Source: Sphingobacteriaceae bacterium
GTDB lineage: Bacteria; Bacteroidota; Bacteroidia; Sphingobacteriales; Sphingobacteriaceae
NCBI GenBank assembly: GCA_947460275.1
Contig: CANHHZ010000072.1
Coordinates: 1-9,535 of the forward strand
Reading direction: 5' to 3'
DNA: 9,535 nt
Shown here: piece by piece, positions 1 to 6,386 of the stretch
How the letters are laid out: the number at the start of each line of letters is the position of its first letter
Position numbering within the stretch: position 1 is the first letter of the stretch
Position numbers and translations under genes: made by a program
Notes under the pieces: generated by a model
Told to the model about the DNA's origin: nothing
The model's database searches: none
What the model saw: the letters and a program-made list of their open reading frames with translations, nothing else

Positions 1-1
1 C

Positions 2-562
2 AAGGGTTTGGATTTTGATAATGTAAGTTTAATTGGCGTAATTAATGCCGATACTTTATTAAATTACCCAGATTTTAGAGCTTTCGAGCGCAGCTATCAA
101 TTGTTGTCGCAAGTGGCGGGTAGGGCAGGCCGAAGAGAAAAACAAGGCAAAGTGGTTATACAAGCCTATGATGATTCGCACCGCATTATTAAACAGGTAG
201 TAGCCAGTGATTATGAGCAAATGTATGCCGATGAAATGGCCGAACGCAAACAGTTTAATTATCCGCCTTTTTGTCGCCTCATTTTTATTTATGTAAAACA
301 TAAAGATGCCAGTGTGCTTAATGTTGCCGCTCAAAGTTTGGCAAACGCCTTAAAAGCGCAATTGGGCAACAGAATATTGGGGCCAGAACAACCACTTGTT
401 TCTCGCATTCGCAACTATTACATCAAACAAATTATTATCAAAACAGAGAAAAACGCCGCTATCCAAAAGGTAAAGGTTGTGGTAAAAAACACCATCAAAG
501 ATTTTAATGCGCAAAAAGATTTTAAAAGCGTAATTACACAAATAGATGTAGATCCTTATTAG
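2..562 (+). CDS. priA: Primosomal protein N' (PriA) helicase, C-terminal part (5' end outside window)
   Basis: PriA is the superfamily 2 DNA helicase that recognises stalled forks and reloads the replisome. The reading frame is open from the left edge (K-G-L-D-F-D-N-V), so the TTG at position 8 is an internal leucine codon, not a start. Visible parts: the end of the helicase core, with the motif VI stretch QVAGRAGR whose arginines contact ATP; a region ending in YPPFCRL that is typical of PriA; then the C-terminal domain with the GPEQPLVSRIRNYYIKQII stretch and the terminal DVDPY. The zinc-binding cysteines and the Walker motifs would lie upstream, outside the window. It ends in TAG, and 95 bp separate it from pcm. 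No hairpin terminator was seen after it. The family assignment is secure; only completeness of the rest cannot be judged. Confidence 0.96.
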   Translation, partial: KGLDFDNVSLIGVINADTLLNYPDFRAFERSYQLLSQVAGRAGRREKQGKVVIQAYDDSHRIIKQVVASDYEQMYADEMAERKQFNYPPFCRLIFIYVKHKDASVLNVAAQSLANALKAQLGNRILGPEQPLVSRIRNYYIKQIIIKTEKNAAIQKVKVVVKNTIKDFNAQKDFKSVITQIDVDPY

Positions 563-642
563 GATTTCAGTTTTGATTTTGTGTGTTGATATTTGTTTGC
601 CTATTCTTGTAAATAATGCTTTAAAATGGCAATTAAAAACGT

Positions 643-650
643 TATTTTTG
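643..650 (+). promoter_or_regulatory. Candidate Bacteroidota -7 box for pcm
   Basis: TATTTTTG fits the Bacteroidota -7 consensus TAnnTTTG exactly and ends 7 bases before the pcm ATG, which would make the transcript almost leaderless. No TTTG -33 element is seen at the usual spacing of about 20 bases, so the call rests on one short AT-rich match. Confidence 0.35.
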
Positions 651-657
651 ACTACCG

Positions 658-1314
658 ATGGCCTACAAATTTATTGACAATTATAGAGAAAAAGGTGCAA
701 GAAAAAAGTTAGTAGAACTGTTGCGCGAAAGAGGTATTACTGATGAAAATGTTTTAAAAGCAATTGGCAAAGTTCCTCGTCATTTCTTTTTTGATGAAAC
801 TTTTTGGAACCAAGCTTACAGAGACATCGCTTTCCCGATAGGCGATGGACAAACCATTTCTCAGCCTTATACAGTTGCTTATCAAACTGAATTATTGCAC
901 ATTACCAAAGATGATAAAGTGTTGGAAATTGGAACGGGCTCGGGCTATCAAACTTGTATTTTAATGGAGTTAGGAGCAAACGTTTACACCATAGAACGCC
1001 AAGCTAATATTTATAACCGTACCCTAAAAGTATTGCCCGGCATGGGTTATATGGCTAATTTTTTTCTTGGTGATGGCTCTAAAGGAATAGCCGAACATGC
1101 GCCTTATGATAAAATTATAGTAACTGCAGGTGCGCCATTTGTCCCCGAAATATTGCTTAAACAATTAAAAATTGGCGGTATATTGGTTATCCCAGTAGGG
1201 GATGAAAAAACCCAAAAAATGATCACCGTAATCCGTGTGAGTGAAAATGATTACGATAAAATTGAACTAGATACATTTAGGTTTGTGCCTCTGGTAGGCG
1301 ATCAGGCTTGGTAG
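658..1314 (+). CDS. pcm: Protein-L-isoaspartate O-methyltransferase
   Basis: This enzyme methylates abnormal L-isoaspartyl residues from S-adenosylmethionine, starting repair of aged cytosolic proteins. The 218-aa length matches the family (E. coli about 208). Visible motifs: VPRHFF (39-44), the substrate-site stretch GDGQTISQPY (62-71), SAM motif I LEIGTGSGYQT (89-99), the post-I acidic YTIER (110-114), motif II YDKIIVTAGAP (150-160), motif III LKIGGILVIPVG (170-181) and the closing RFVPLVG. No key residue appears missing. The ATG at 658 gives an N-terminus of normal length, and no Shine-Dalgarno is present. The gene is not obviously co-transcribed with priA, since a -7-like box lies in between, although no terminator separates them. 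It converges on smpB with a 52-bp gap. Confidence 0.96.
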   Translation: MAYKFIDNYREKGARKKLVELLRERGITDENVLKAIGKVPRHFFFDETFWNQAYRDIAFPIGDGQTISQPYTVAYQTELLHITKDDKVLEIGTGSGYQTCILMELGANVYTIERQANIYNRTLKVLPGMGYMANFFLGDGSKGIAEHAPYDKIIVTAGAPFVPEILLKQLKIGGILVIPVGDEKTQKMITVIRVSENDYDKIELDTFRFVPLVGDQAW

Positions 1315-1321
1315 GAGGTTG

Positions 1322-1363
1322 AGTTAGGAGTTTTGAGCTTGGAATATCAAGTATCAAGAAAAT
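1322..1363. repeat. Degenerate 7-bp tandem repeat tract between convergent genes
   Basis: Immediately after the pcm stop the sequence can be written in steps of seven: AGTTAGG, AGTTTTG, AGCTTGG, AATATCA, AGTATCA, AGAAAAT. All six units start with A, five of them with AG. There is one exact tandem pair, TATCAAG at 1345-1351 and 1352-1358. It fills most of the 52-bp gap between the ends of pcm and smpB. It could be a decayed microsatellite. No hairpin terminator is seen here. Confidence 0.5.
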
Positions 1364-1366
1364 ATC

Positions 1367-1819
1367 CTACACTTTCATTGCCCTATCCATCTCTCTCTTG
1401 CTTTCTCTATCTTTAATGCTATCGCGTTTATCGAATTCTTTTTTACCTTGGGCTAAGGCAATTTCAATTTTTGCAAAGCCTCTTTCGTTGGTAAAAATAC
1501 GCAAAGGAACAACGGTATACCCTTTTTCTTCGCCCTTACTTCTTAATTTTTTTAGTTCTTTCTTTTTTAACAGCAATACTCTATCTCTTTTAATGTCGTG
1601 ATGATAGAAAGAACTGTGGCTGTATTCTGAAATATGCAAATTTCTAACATAAAGAACATCACCAATAAACGTACAAAATGCATCGGTCATGTTGGCTTTT
1701 CCCTGTCTAATCGCTTTAATTTCAGTGCCTAACAAAGCAATTCCTGCTATAAAGCTTTCTAAAATGTGATAATCGAAATAGGCTCTTTTGTTTTTGATTT
1801 GAATATCGTTCTTCATCAT
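1367..1819 (-). CDS. smpB: SsrA-binding protein SmpB
   Basis: SmpB binds tmRNA (SsrA) and brings it to ribosomes stalled on broken mRNA, where its tail occupies the empty mRNA channel for trans-translation. The 150-aa product has the family features: N-terminal NKRAYFDYHILESFIAGI (10-27), then LLGTEIKAIRQGKANMTDAF (29-48) of the beta-barrel tmRNA-binding core, the conserved Y-x-V-V-P-L strand (101-106), ALAQGKKEFDKR (121-132) and the basic tail with DSIKDRESKREMDRAMK (133-149). Two adjacent ATG codons (1817-1819 and 1814-1816) are both possible starts and differ by one residue. The gene encoding tmRNA is not in this window. No -7 box with a convincing partner was found in the 135-bp upstream gap. 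Confidence 0.96.
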   Translation of the reverse strand: MMKNDIQIKNKRAYFDYHILESFIAGIALLGTEIKAIRQGKANMTDAFCTFIGDVLYVRNLHISEYSHSSFYHHDIKRDRVLLLKKKELKKLRSKGEEKGYTVVPLRIFTNERGFAKIEIALAQGKKEFDKRDSIKDRESKREMDRAMKV

Positions 1820-1954
1820 ATTTTGCTAATATCTGAAAGAAAAGCCGATAAAATAAACTTTATCTGTGTTTTTAGTAATCCCAAGGTTAAAACGGATGTT
1901 CAAGCTTTATGTTTTTTTGTGCTAAACAAGTAATTAAGCTAGGGTCTTTTCATG

Positions 1955-3814
1955 TTATTTTACAATAAATACGGGGATGTTTACTTTATGTCGCACGGCG
2001 TTAACGGTGGTGCCAAAAATTAAGTCTTTTAATCCTTTATGGCCATGTGCGCCCATTACCAATAATTCTAATTTGTTTTGTGTAGCAATTTCGGCAATTG
2101 CTTTAGCTGTGTTTCCAAATCCAACTAAAGGTGTGGCCTCGTAGCCTAACTCTAAAAGATTTGTCTTGTATTTTTCTAAATTATCAATATCTGTTTTTGT
2201 TTCATGATCCATTGCTTTGTTGCCATGGTAGCTAGCCGCTGCAGTTTCTACAATGTGTATCAAATAGTAATGTGCTTCTTTTCCGCCTTGCGTAAGTGCG
2301 TGTTTAATGGTGTTTCTATCGTTTTTAGAAAAGTCTACGGTAATGCCAATTTTCTTATAGTTAATTTGATCTACAGCATCAATGGCTAGCGCTTCGCCAT
2401 GTGGCACATTTCCACTTCCAATTTTTTTGCTTATTAAAGGGTAAACAAAAATAAAAATTAACAGTAATGCTGTTAAAATTGCAATCGGGATAACCAAGGC
2501 GTAAATATACCATCCATTGGAAGTTTGTATCCAATGGCTAATTTCCTCAATCACCAATTTTATATTTAAGCTTATGATTACGATAGCGCTTAACCAAGCC
2601 AATACTTTTACCCATGTTTTAATGGTAAAATCTTTCATTTCATTTTTGTTTGAAGTGAGATGAATGAGTGGAATAATCGCAAAACCTAGTTGTAAACTTA
2701 GTACAACCTGACTTAATATCAGTAAACTGCCCAGTGCGTTTTCGCCAAAAAATAAAATGGTAAAAAAGGCGGGTAAAATGGCTAATAATCGTGTAATTAG
2801 TCTACGTAACCAAGGTTGTATGCGCAAATTTAAATGTCCTTCCATAATAATTTGCCCAGCTAAAGTACCTGTAACGGTAGAGCTTTGGCCCGCGGCAATT
2901 AAGGCAATAGCAAATAGTGTAGGGGCAACGCTTCCAAAAATATGGCTTAGCAAACGGTGTGCATCTTGTATTTCTGCTACTTGATGAAATCCGTTTTTAA
3001 AAAAGGCGGCAGCAGCTAAAATTAAAATGGCGGCATTTACAAAAAATGCTAAGTTTAGTGCTACAGTAGTGTCTATAAAATTAAATTTAATGGCCTCTTT
3101 AATGCCTTGGTGGTCGCGTTTAAATTTTCTAGTTTGTACCAAGGAAGAGTGCAAATACAAATTGTGTGGCATTACTGTGGCTCCAATAATGCCAATGGCG
3201 ATATAAAGTGCATCTCCGGTTAAGAAAGAAGGCTCAAAACCTTTGGCAATTTCTTTTAAAGAAGGTTCTACGATAAACATTTCTATCAAGAATGAAACAC
3301 CCACGATAAACACCATTGAAACAATAAAAGCTTCCAATTTTCTCATTCCTTTGTTAAAAAGAAAGAGTAGTAAAACAGTGTCGAAGATGGTAAGAGATAC
3401 GCCCCATATCAAAGGCAGGTGAAATAATAAATTTAAGCCGATGGCCATGCCTATTATTTCAGCCAAATCGCAGGCGATGATGGCTGTTTGCGCTAAAACA
3501 AATAAAGGAAAGTTAACCCAATTTGGATAGGCATTTCGAGAAGCTTGCGCCAAATCTAATCCTCTAACAATACCCAAACGGGCACTAAGCGATTGTAAGA
3601 GTAGCGCAATGAGGTTTGACATGAGCAAAACCCATATCAGTTGGTAGCCAAATTGGCTTCCACCAGCAATATCTGTGGCCCAGTTGCCTGGATCCATGTA
3701 ACCTACGCTTACCAAATAGGCGGGGCCGATAAAACTAAAAATTTTTCGCCATCCTTTATGTTTTGTAGTGTTTACACTTTCGTGAACTTCGCTTAACGAT
3801 TGTTTTTGAGCCAT
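1955..3814 (-). CDS. mntH: NRAMP-family divalent metal transporter fused to a universal stress (UspA) domain
   Basis: This is a 619-aa proton-coupled importer of Mn2+ (or Fe2+) in the inner membrane. The first ~460 residues are the NRAMP core: the TM1 metal motif DPGN (41-44), the TM6 motif MPHN (215-218), whose residues bind the ion, and the family signature GQSSTVTGTLAGQ (309-321). About eleven to twelve hydrophobic segments precede residue 460. Ordinary bacterial MntH stops near 410-450 aa; here a cytosolic UspA domain follows (about 487-619). That domain keeps the nucleotide-binding pattern G-2x-G-9x-G-T at 588-602 and ends in IPVFIVK. The ATG shares one base with the stop codon of the upstream repressor (TAATG), implying translational coupling. 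Mn preference is inferred from the repressor. NRAMP-Usp fusions are, from memory, found in other Bacteroidota. What the Usp part senses is unknown. Confidence 0.94.
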   Translation of the reverse strand: MAQKQSLSEVHESVNTTKHKGWRKIFSFIGPAYLVSVGYMDPGNWATDIAGGSQFGYQLIWVLLMSNLIALLLQSLSARLGIVRGLDLAQASRNAYPNWVNFPLFVLAQTAIIACDLAEIIGMAIGLNLLFHLPLIWGVSLTIFDTVLLLFLFNKGMRKLEAFIVSMVFIVGVSFLIEMFIVEPSLKEIAKGFEPSFLTGDALYIAIGIIGATVMPHNLYLHSSLVQTRKFKRDHQGIKEAIKFNFIDTTVALNLAFFVNAAILILAAAAFFKNGFHQVAEIQDAHRLLSHIFGSVAPTLFAIALIAAGQSSTVTGTLAGQIIMEGHLNLRIQPWLRRLITRLLAILPAFFTILFFGENALGSLLILSQVVLSLQLGFAIIPLIHLTSNKNEMKDFTIKTWVKVLAWLSAIVIISLNIKLVIEEISHWIQTSNGWYIYALVIPIAILTALLLIFIFVYPLISKKIGSGNVPHGEALAIDAVDQINYKKIGITVDFSKNDRNTIKHALTQGGKEAHYYLIHIVETAAASYHGNKAMDHETKTDIDNLEKYKTNLLELGYEATPLVGFGNTAKAIAEIATQNKLELLVMGAHGHKGLKDLIFGTTVNAVRHKVNIPVFIVK

Positions 3815-4470
3815 TATACTAGTTTTTTTATTAATATATGCTTGGCCAATTCTTTGCTGATGTTGATGTACTGTTGATCTACCAATAGCTCTGCAGAGCT
3901 GTCAAATGCGCTAATCTCTATTAGTTTTATTGTTTTCCCCAAAATTAGTCCCAATTTTTCGAGGTGTTTTAAAAATGCTGTCGAGTGCTCGCTTACACCC
4001 ATTATTGTTCCGCTTTCATTGTCTTTTAACTGATTTATTTTCACAAAACCCAAGCTCTCAAAATTTCCATCTTTATCGGGAATGGGGTCTCCGTGGGGGT
4101 CTACCTTTGGAAAGTCTAAAAATTCATTTAAGCGCTCTACCAATAAATTTGATTTAATGTGCTCTAGCTCTTCTGCTACATCATGTACTTCATCCCACTT
4201 AAAATTTAGCTTTTCTACCAAAAACACTTCCCAAAGCCTATGTCTTCTAACAATGTTAATTGCAGCAAGTTTGCCTTTTTGTGTTAAATTTACGCCTTGA
4301 TATTTGGTGTAATCAACTAATGCTTTGTCGGCCAGTTTTTTAAGCATATCCGTAACCGAAGCGGCTTTGGTTTGTATGCGCTCTGCAATCGCATTTGTTT
4401 GTACTGGGTTGCTAATTACAGACAAATGGTAAATTATTTTAAGATAGTTTTCTTCGGTGTAGGATTGCAT
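3814..4470 (-). CDS. mntR: DtxR/MntR-family metal-dependent transcriptional repressor
   Basis: A 218-aa dimeric repressor that binds DNA when loaded with Mn2+ or Fe2+. Domains: N-terminal winged helix (about 1-75) including AASVTDMLKKLADKALV; metal-binding/dimerisation domain (about 76-140) with DPHGDPIPD (124-132); C-terminal FeoA/SH3-like domain (about 145-218). Putative metal ligands are H77, E81, H96, E100, E103 and H104. The position of the DtxR cysteine (Cys102) is E100, as in MntR, which favours manganese. However, the first-helix ligand (Met10 in DtxR, Asp8 in MntR) is N8, and MntR Glu11 corresponds to K11. It is the first gene of an operon with the NRAMP-Usp transporter, sharing one base with it. 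A palindrome over its own -7 box suggests autorepression. The family is certain; the metal is inferred. Confidence 0.93.
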   Translation of the reverse strand: MQSYTEENYLKIIYHLSVISNPVQTNAIAERIQTKAASVTDMLKKLADKALVDYTKYQGVNLTQKGKLAAINIVRRHRLWEVFLVEKLNFKWDEVHDVAEELEHIKSNLLVERLNEFLDFPKVDPHGDPIPDKDGNFESLGFVKINQLKDNESGTIMGVSEHSTAFLKHLEKLGLILGKTIKLIEISAFDSSAELLVDQQYINISKELAKHILIKKLV

Positions 4471-4481
4471 TTTTGTAACTC

Positions 4482-4517
4482 TAATTTATAATTTAGACAA
4501 ATCTAAAAATTAAATTA
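4482..4517. promoter_or_regulatory. Extended palindrome, probable MntR operator
   Basis: The core is TTTAGA (4492-4497), CAAA, TCTAAA (4502-4507), a perfect 6+6 inverted repeat. Outer arms TAATTTA (4482-4488) and TAAATTA (4511-4517) are also perfectly complementary and placed symmetrically, with 3 unpaired bases on each side. This makes 13 of 16 symmetric positions complementary over 36 bp. It lies 12 bases upstream of the mntR ATG and is centred on that gene's -7 box, a typical place for a repressor site of the DtxR family. Binding by this MntR is inferred from position and symmetry. Confidence 0.7.
4498..4505 (-). promoter_or_regulatory. Bacteroidota -7 box of the mntR-mntH operon
   Basis: Read on the minus strand the bases are TAGATTTG, an exact match to TAnnTTTG, 28 bases from the mntR start codon. 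Only a T-rich stretch, no clear TTTG, lies at the -33 position. The box sits in the middle of the palindrome, so a bound repressor would block the promoter. Confidence 0.55.
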
Positions 4518-4558
4518 TAAAATAAAAAGCATTTTTTTGTAGTTTTTTTAGAATAAAA

Positions 4559-4590
4559 TTTGGCTAATAAACATTTCTGTTTTAACTTTG
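4559..4590 (+). promoter_or_regulatory. Bacteroidota-type promoter of the Lrp/AsnC gene
   Basis: A -33 element TTTG (4559-4562) and a -7 element TAACTTTG (4583-4590) are separated by 20 bases, the consensus arrangement for the primary sigma factor of Bacteroidota. The expected transcript would begin a few bases after 4590 and leave a short leader before the ATG at 4612. The match also shows that the in-frame TTG at 4588 belongs to the promoter and is not a start codon. Confidence 0.72.
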
Positions 4591-4611
4591 GTTACAATCA
4601 CTATTTTAATT

Positions 4612-5085
4612 ATGGCTTCATCAGAACTTGACAAAATCGATTTTAAAATTCTTAAATTGCTACAAGAGAACGGAAGGATTACCAATTTACTTTTATCACA
4701 AGAAATAGGTTTATCTCCTGCACCAACCTTGGAGCGTGTGCGCAAGCTAGAAATGTCTGGGTACATTAAAAGTTACCACGCTTTGGTAGACGAGGAAAAA
4801 TTAGGTTTAGGTATAAAAACCTTTATTCAAATACAGCTCGATTTTCATAAAAATAATACGATACAAACGTTTTTAGATGAGGTAAACCAAATTAAGGAAA
4901 TTACCGAATGCCATCACGTTACTGGTCAGGCCGATTTTTTATTGAAGGTTTATGTAAATGATATTAAGTCTTATGAACGCTTAATTATGGATAAAATAAG
5001 TAAAATTTCTGTAGTTAAAACCTTTCAAACCATGATGATTATGTCCACTACCAAAAAGGAACTGATTGTGCCTTTGGAATATTAA
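4612..5085 (+). CDS. Lrp/AsnC-family transcriptional regulator
   Basis: A 157-aa feast/famine regulator that usually forms dimers to octamers and responds to an amino acid or related small molecule. The N-terminal helix-turn-helix (about 5-60) begins ELDKIDFKILKLLQENGR and has the recognition segment LSPAPTLERVRKLE (34-47). The C-terminal RAM effector domain (about 67-150) contains the turn ECHHVTGQADFLLKVYV (99-115), the ligand/oligomer interface in this family. The ATG at 4612 is chosen because the upstream in-frame TTG lies within the promoter -7 box. It is divergent from mntR and has no amino-acid gene beside it, so its ligand and regulon cannot be read from context. Its end is only 15 bp from the end of convergent ung, with no hairpin between them. 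Confidence 0.94.
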   Translation: MASSELDKIDFKILKLLQENGRITNLLLSQEIGLSPAPTLERVRKLEMSGYIKSYHALVDEEKLGLGIKTFIQIQLDFHKNNTIQTFLDEVNQIKEITECHHVTGQADFLLKVYVNDIKSYERLIMDKISKISVVKTFQTMMIMSTTKKELIVPLEY

Positions 5086-5100
5086 TCTTAAATTTTTCTT

Positions 5101-5778
5101 TTAACAGATTATTTGCCAATTTATAGGTTTTAATCCTTCTTTTTCTAGAATTTGGTTACATTCTTTAAAATGATTGCAACCAAAAAAACCACGATGTGCC
5201 GAAAATGGCGAAGGATGTGCTGCCTTAAGGATGTGGTGTTTTTGATGATTTATTAAACTCTCTTTTTGCTGGGCATGTTTGCCCCATAACAAAAATACAA
5301 TTCCATTTTTTTGTTCGGATAAAGTAGTAATTACATGATCTGTAAAAGTTTCCCATCCTCTTTTTTGGTGTGAGCCGGGTTCGCTAGCTCTAACCGTAAG
5401 TGTTGCGTTTAACAAAAGTACGCCTTGATCTGCCCATTCGGTTAAATTACCGTGGGTGGGTTTCTTAAAGTTGTTATATTCTAAGGCAAGTTCTTTGTAA
5501 ATGTTTTTTAAAGATGGGGGAATGGCAACGCCTTTTTGCACCGAAAAAGACAATCCGTGTGCTTGATTGACGCCATGGTATGGATCTTGACCTAAAATAA
5601 CAACTTTAATTTTATCAAAGGGGGTATGGTTAAAAGCGTTGAATATATCGCTAGTTTTAGGGTAAACAATAAATCCTTTTTGCTTTTCTTCAAGCAAAAA
5701 GGATTCTAATTCTTTCATGTACGCCTTGTCTAGCTCGTTGCCTAAAACTTTTAACCAACTTGCTTCAATTGAGGCCAT
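5101..5778 (-). CDS. ung: Uracil-DNA glycosylase (family 1)
   Basis: Ung removes uracil from DNA to start base excision repair after cytosine deamination or dUTP incorporation. The 225-aa protein has the full family 1 set: water-activating GQDPYHG (63-69) with catalytic D65 and Y67, the uracil-stacking F78 in GLSFSV, N124 in LLLNATLTV for uracil recognition, LLWGKHAQ (164-171) and the HPSPFSAHRGFFGCNHF loop (188-204) with catalytic H188. One difference from E. coli and human Ung is F192 where they have the intercalating leucine (HPSPLS). The ATG at 5776-5778 follows the stop codon of the upstream thioredoxin-fold gene by one base, so the two are very likely one transcript and translationally coupled. 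Confidence 0.97.
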   Translation of the reverse strand: MASIEASWLKVLGNELDKAYMKELESFLLEEKQKGFIVYPKTSDIFNAFNHTPFDKIKVVILGQDPYHGVNQAHGLSFSVQKGVAIPPSLKNIYKELALEYNNFKKPTHGNLTEWADQGVLLLNATLTVRASEPGSHQKRGWETFTDHVITTLSEQKNGIVFLLWGKHAQQKESLINHQKHHILKAAHPSPFSAHRGFFGCNHFKECNQILEKEGLKPINWQIIC

Positions 5779-5779
5779 A

Positions 5780-6301
5780 TTATTTGTTTTTAGCTGTCAA
5801 TTTTAATATGTCTTTTTCTAAGGTTTCTTTCGGACTTTCTACAATCCGGCCAATTTCTTCTCCTTTTTTGTTGCTGAATATAAAAGTAGGGACATGTTCG
5901 ATGTTCATATTATCTATTAAACCATTTTCTGCTTTTTTCAGCCCATCTACAGCAATAAACGTAAGATTTTCTGTTGGTAGATTTAACTGGTCTATTATTT
6001 TTAAAAAACGAGGAACTTGAAATTTACTGTCATCACACCAAGTACCTAAAACAATAGTTATTTTAGTGCCTTTTAAAGCTTCACCTAGCTCTTTTAAAGC
6101 TGCAGAATCTACTTTATAATAGTTATAATTAAGATCATAACTTTCCTTAAACTCAGGAAAACTGGTTAGCGCTGCTCTTGTACATTTATTAATCATTACT
6201 TCTTTGTGCTTATTTGGATCTTCTATTTTTTTGTTTAACTCTTGTTGAGCCTTTGCATTTACTGCAAATAATAAAATTAAAACAGCGATGAAATTTTTCA
6301 T
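5780..6301 (-). CDS. Exported thioredoxin-fold protein with a single-cysteine WCDDS active site
   Basis: A 173-aa protein with an apparent signal peptide: MKNF, a hydrophobic stretch to about residue 14, and AKA-QQ at 16-20, giving a probable cut after A18 and periplasmic location. There is no lipobox cysteine. The rest looks like a thioredoxin fold: strand ITIVLGTWCDDSK (81-93), VPRFLKIIDQ (97-106), strand LTFIAVDG (113-120), the cis-proline segment HVPTFIF (136-142) and a C-terminal strand-helix with GEEIGRIV (147-154). The usual CxxC is C89-D-D-S92, so the resolving cysteine is absent. The only other cysteine is C40, before the fold. It could be a monothiol reductase, a chaperone-like or a redox-inactive protein. 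It precedes ung with a 1-base gap. Fold confident, function unknown. Confidence 0.85.
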   Translation of the reverse strand: MKNFIAVLILLFAVNAKAQQELNKKIEDPNKHKEVMINKCTRAALTSFPEFKESYDLNYNYYKVDSAALKELGEALKGTKITIVLGTWCDDSKFQVPRFLKIIDQLNLPTENLTFIAVDGLKKAENGLIDNMNIEHVPTFIFSNKKGEEIGRIVESPKETLEKDILKLTAKNK

Positions 6302-6386
6302 TCTAATATTTTTTTGGTTAAATTATAAAATTAAACTTAATTTTTGGTATTTAAACCCGATATTTGTGTAAATATATTTTATAACC

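Noticed and set aside
1847..1864. Inverted repeat GATAAA-N6-TTTATC upstream of smpB
   Set aside because: Only a 6-bp, mostly A/T stem with no T-tract and no nearby promoter box; easily expected by chance in this AT-rich gap.
1900..1945. Possible terminator for the mntR-mntH operon (AAGCTTTA / TTAAGCT)
   Set aside because: Arms are short and imperfect with a loop of about 25 bases and no U-tract after it; not supportable as an intrinsic terminator.
4588..4611. Upstream TTG start extending the Lrp/AsnC protein by 8 residues
   Set aside because: The TTG lies inside the -7 promoter element TAACTTTG, so it would not be transcribed; the ATG at 4612 gives the normal family N-terminus.
5760..6020. 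86-codon plus-strand frame over the thioredoxin-fold gene
   Set aside because: Antisense to a gene with a signal peptide and clear fold; its hydrophobic, Phe/Ser-rich sequence is a by-product of the opposite strand.
6359..6380. -7-like boxes (GATATTTG, TATATTTT) before the two-TM gene
   Set aside because: Each has one mismatch to TAnnTTTG and neither has a TTTG at the correct distance, so no promoter is called.
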